A DNA stretch of 64,000 nt from positions 621,570 to 685,569 of the forward strand of contig NW_019775935.1 in NCBI RefSeq assembly GCF_001039355.2, written 5' to 3'. The first letter of the stretch is position 1; each line of letters opens with the position of its first letter. Source of the stretch: Lingula anatina. Taxonomy: Eukaryota; Brachiopoda; Lingulata; Lingulida; Lingulidae. Of this stretch, positions 63,217-64,000 are shown piece by piece. A model generated the notes under the pieces. That model worked only from the letters and a program-made list of their open reading frames with translations. It was not told where the DNA came from and did no database searches. The translations under genes and the position numbers were made by a program.

Positions 63217-63550
63217 TTAAAGGGATAACAACTGTTTATTTTGGTCAAAAAAGAACTTTCCTGGTTCCATGGGTAAACAACAGTTTTCCCATACTTACCA
63301 ATGGTTAATGAATCCATTTTTACATTCAAAGTTAGTCCCTTGTTTTTTTCTAATTTTTTTAGAGAATCTGCAGAGAATAGCCATCTATGGGGGTCACGTG
63401 TTCTGATGACAAGCACAGGTTTCAGAATAATTGCTATAAGTGCCTTTTTTTGTGGTAAAATAGAATATATTTTATTTCTATGAGTTGTTTACAATATTTT
63501 TATTGTGAAATATACAGTAGAACTCATACAAAGAGTTGTTATCCCTTTAA
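63217..63550. mobile_element. TTAA-flanked inverted-repeat element (MITE)
   Basis: The 334-bp segment begins TTAAAGGGATAACAACT and ends with its exact reverse complement AGTTGTTATCCCTTTAA, a perfect 17-bp terminal repeat. If TTAA is read as the target site, the element proper starts AGGGATAACAACT on both sides, as expected for elements that insert at TTAA (piggyBac superfamily). The interior is AT-rich and carries no transposase, so it would be non-autonomous. The superfamily is inferred from TTAA alone. TTAA is itself palindromic, so it cannot prove a duplication without an empty site. Confidence 0.65.
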
Positions 63551-64000
63551 ACATCCCATGTATTGGAATTCTACTTTAGTTGTTTCTAAAGCTTTTGCTA
63601 ATTCAAGGATGATAAAGAGTAGACTACATTGTATAAGCGTATGCTGAATATGTTGGATTTGGTAATGATATACCCTGAGGTTCAAAGTAAGCCCACTGAC
63701 TGTAGCTCCATCTACCCAGCACAAGGACGTAGTATGTTGATACTAGAGGCAGACTTTGAAACTCAGGGTGGAACTGATATGGTACTGCAGATATCGAAAT
63801 AGGTGGAGCAATGTGTACGCAAGAAAGAAAACGTTGGGAGTAAATTACAGCATCTGGCATGGCACCTTTCTTATACGCTCATTAACTCATAAAATGGGAT
63901 TCAAATGTTTCTCATTCCTGAAGCTTAAGAACTGTACATTGACTTTAAAGTACTTTCAGTTAGGTTCTCACTAAATAGAATTCAGGTTTTCCTGAGGCAT
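63551..64000. other. No gene recognised
   Basis: Short open frames on both strands (for example 63756-63974 plus and 63860-63624 minus) have no recognised domain. If the gene starting at 60651 extends past the window, this is intron. Confidence 0.45.

Noticed and set aside
1-64000. CRISPR arrays, bacterial operons, rRNA genes
   Set aside because: No regularly spaced direct repeats, Shine-Dalgarno-led gene clusters or rRNA-like sequence were seen; the DNA is animal nuclear in style.

Overview
The window is animal (metazoan) nuclear DNA. It has spliced genes with GT-AG introns, an extracellular MAM domain, dinucleotide microsatellites, short inverted-repeat elements and long AT-rich stretches with no coding signal. 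The palindrome TACATGTA is strikingly frequent. Together with the domain style this suggests a marine lophotrochozoan (mollusc, annelid or relative); that placement is inference. No prokaryotic or viral gene was seen.

Layout. Positions 1-8564 hold two tandem, same-strand paralogues of a type I membrane protein built as signal peptide, MAM domain, Ser/Thr-rich mucin stalk, one transmembrane helix and a short tail. The first is cut by the left window edge (exons at 358-513, 868-1001 and 1289-2059 are visible). The second is complete, with five exons (3309-3372, 3781-3948, 4170-4325, 4726-4859, 5118-8564) that join to an open frame of 1322 residues. Intron phases match between the two copies. 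The mucin stalk differs about six-fold in length.

Positions 8565-60640 are almost free of supportable coding sequence. This desert holds microsatellites (AG, CT/CA, AT, CAGA/GGAC), a 181-bp element with CAGG...CCTG inverted ends, a weak candidate small secreted-peptide gene (TATA at 13927, first exon to 14007, second exon from 14880), a 25-bp-stem foldback at 28395-28455, a few TATA-plus-donor candidates for first exons, and a 2.3-kb near-identical tandem duplication (41604-43954 and 43957-46273). The two copies of that duplication meet near a single N, which points to an assembly join of two haplotypes.

Positions 60644-64000 begin with a clear signal-peptide exon (ATG at 60651) with good splice sites. 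The rest of this gene is uncertain: one possible continuation ends after 36 residues at 61740, otherwise it leaves the window. A 334-bp TTAA-flanked inverted-repeat element lies at 63217-63550.

The two MAM-mucin genes probably act at the cell surface or on epithelia (adhesion or barrier roles). That follows from architecture only; no specific function can be read from the sequence. The other open frames of 60-140 codons occur about as often as expected by chance in DNA of this base composition, and are left out unless splice signals support them.
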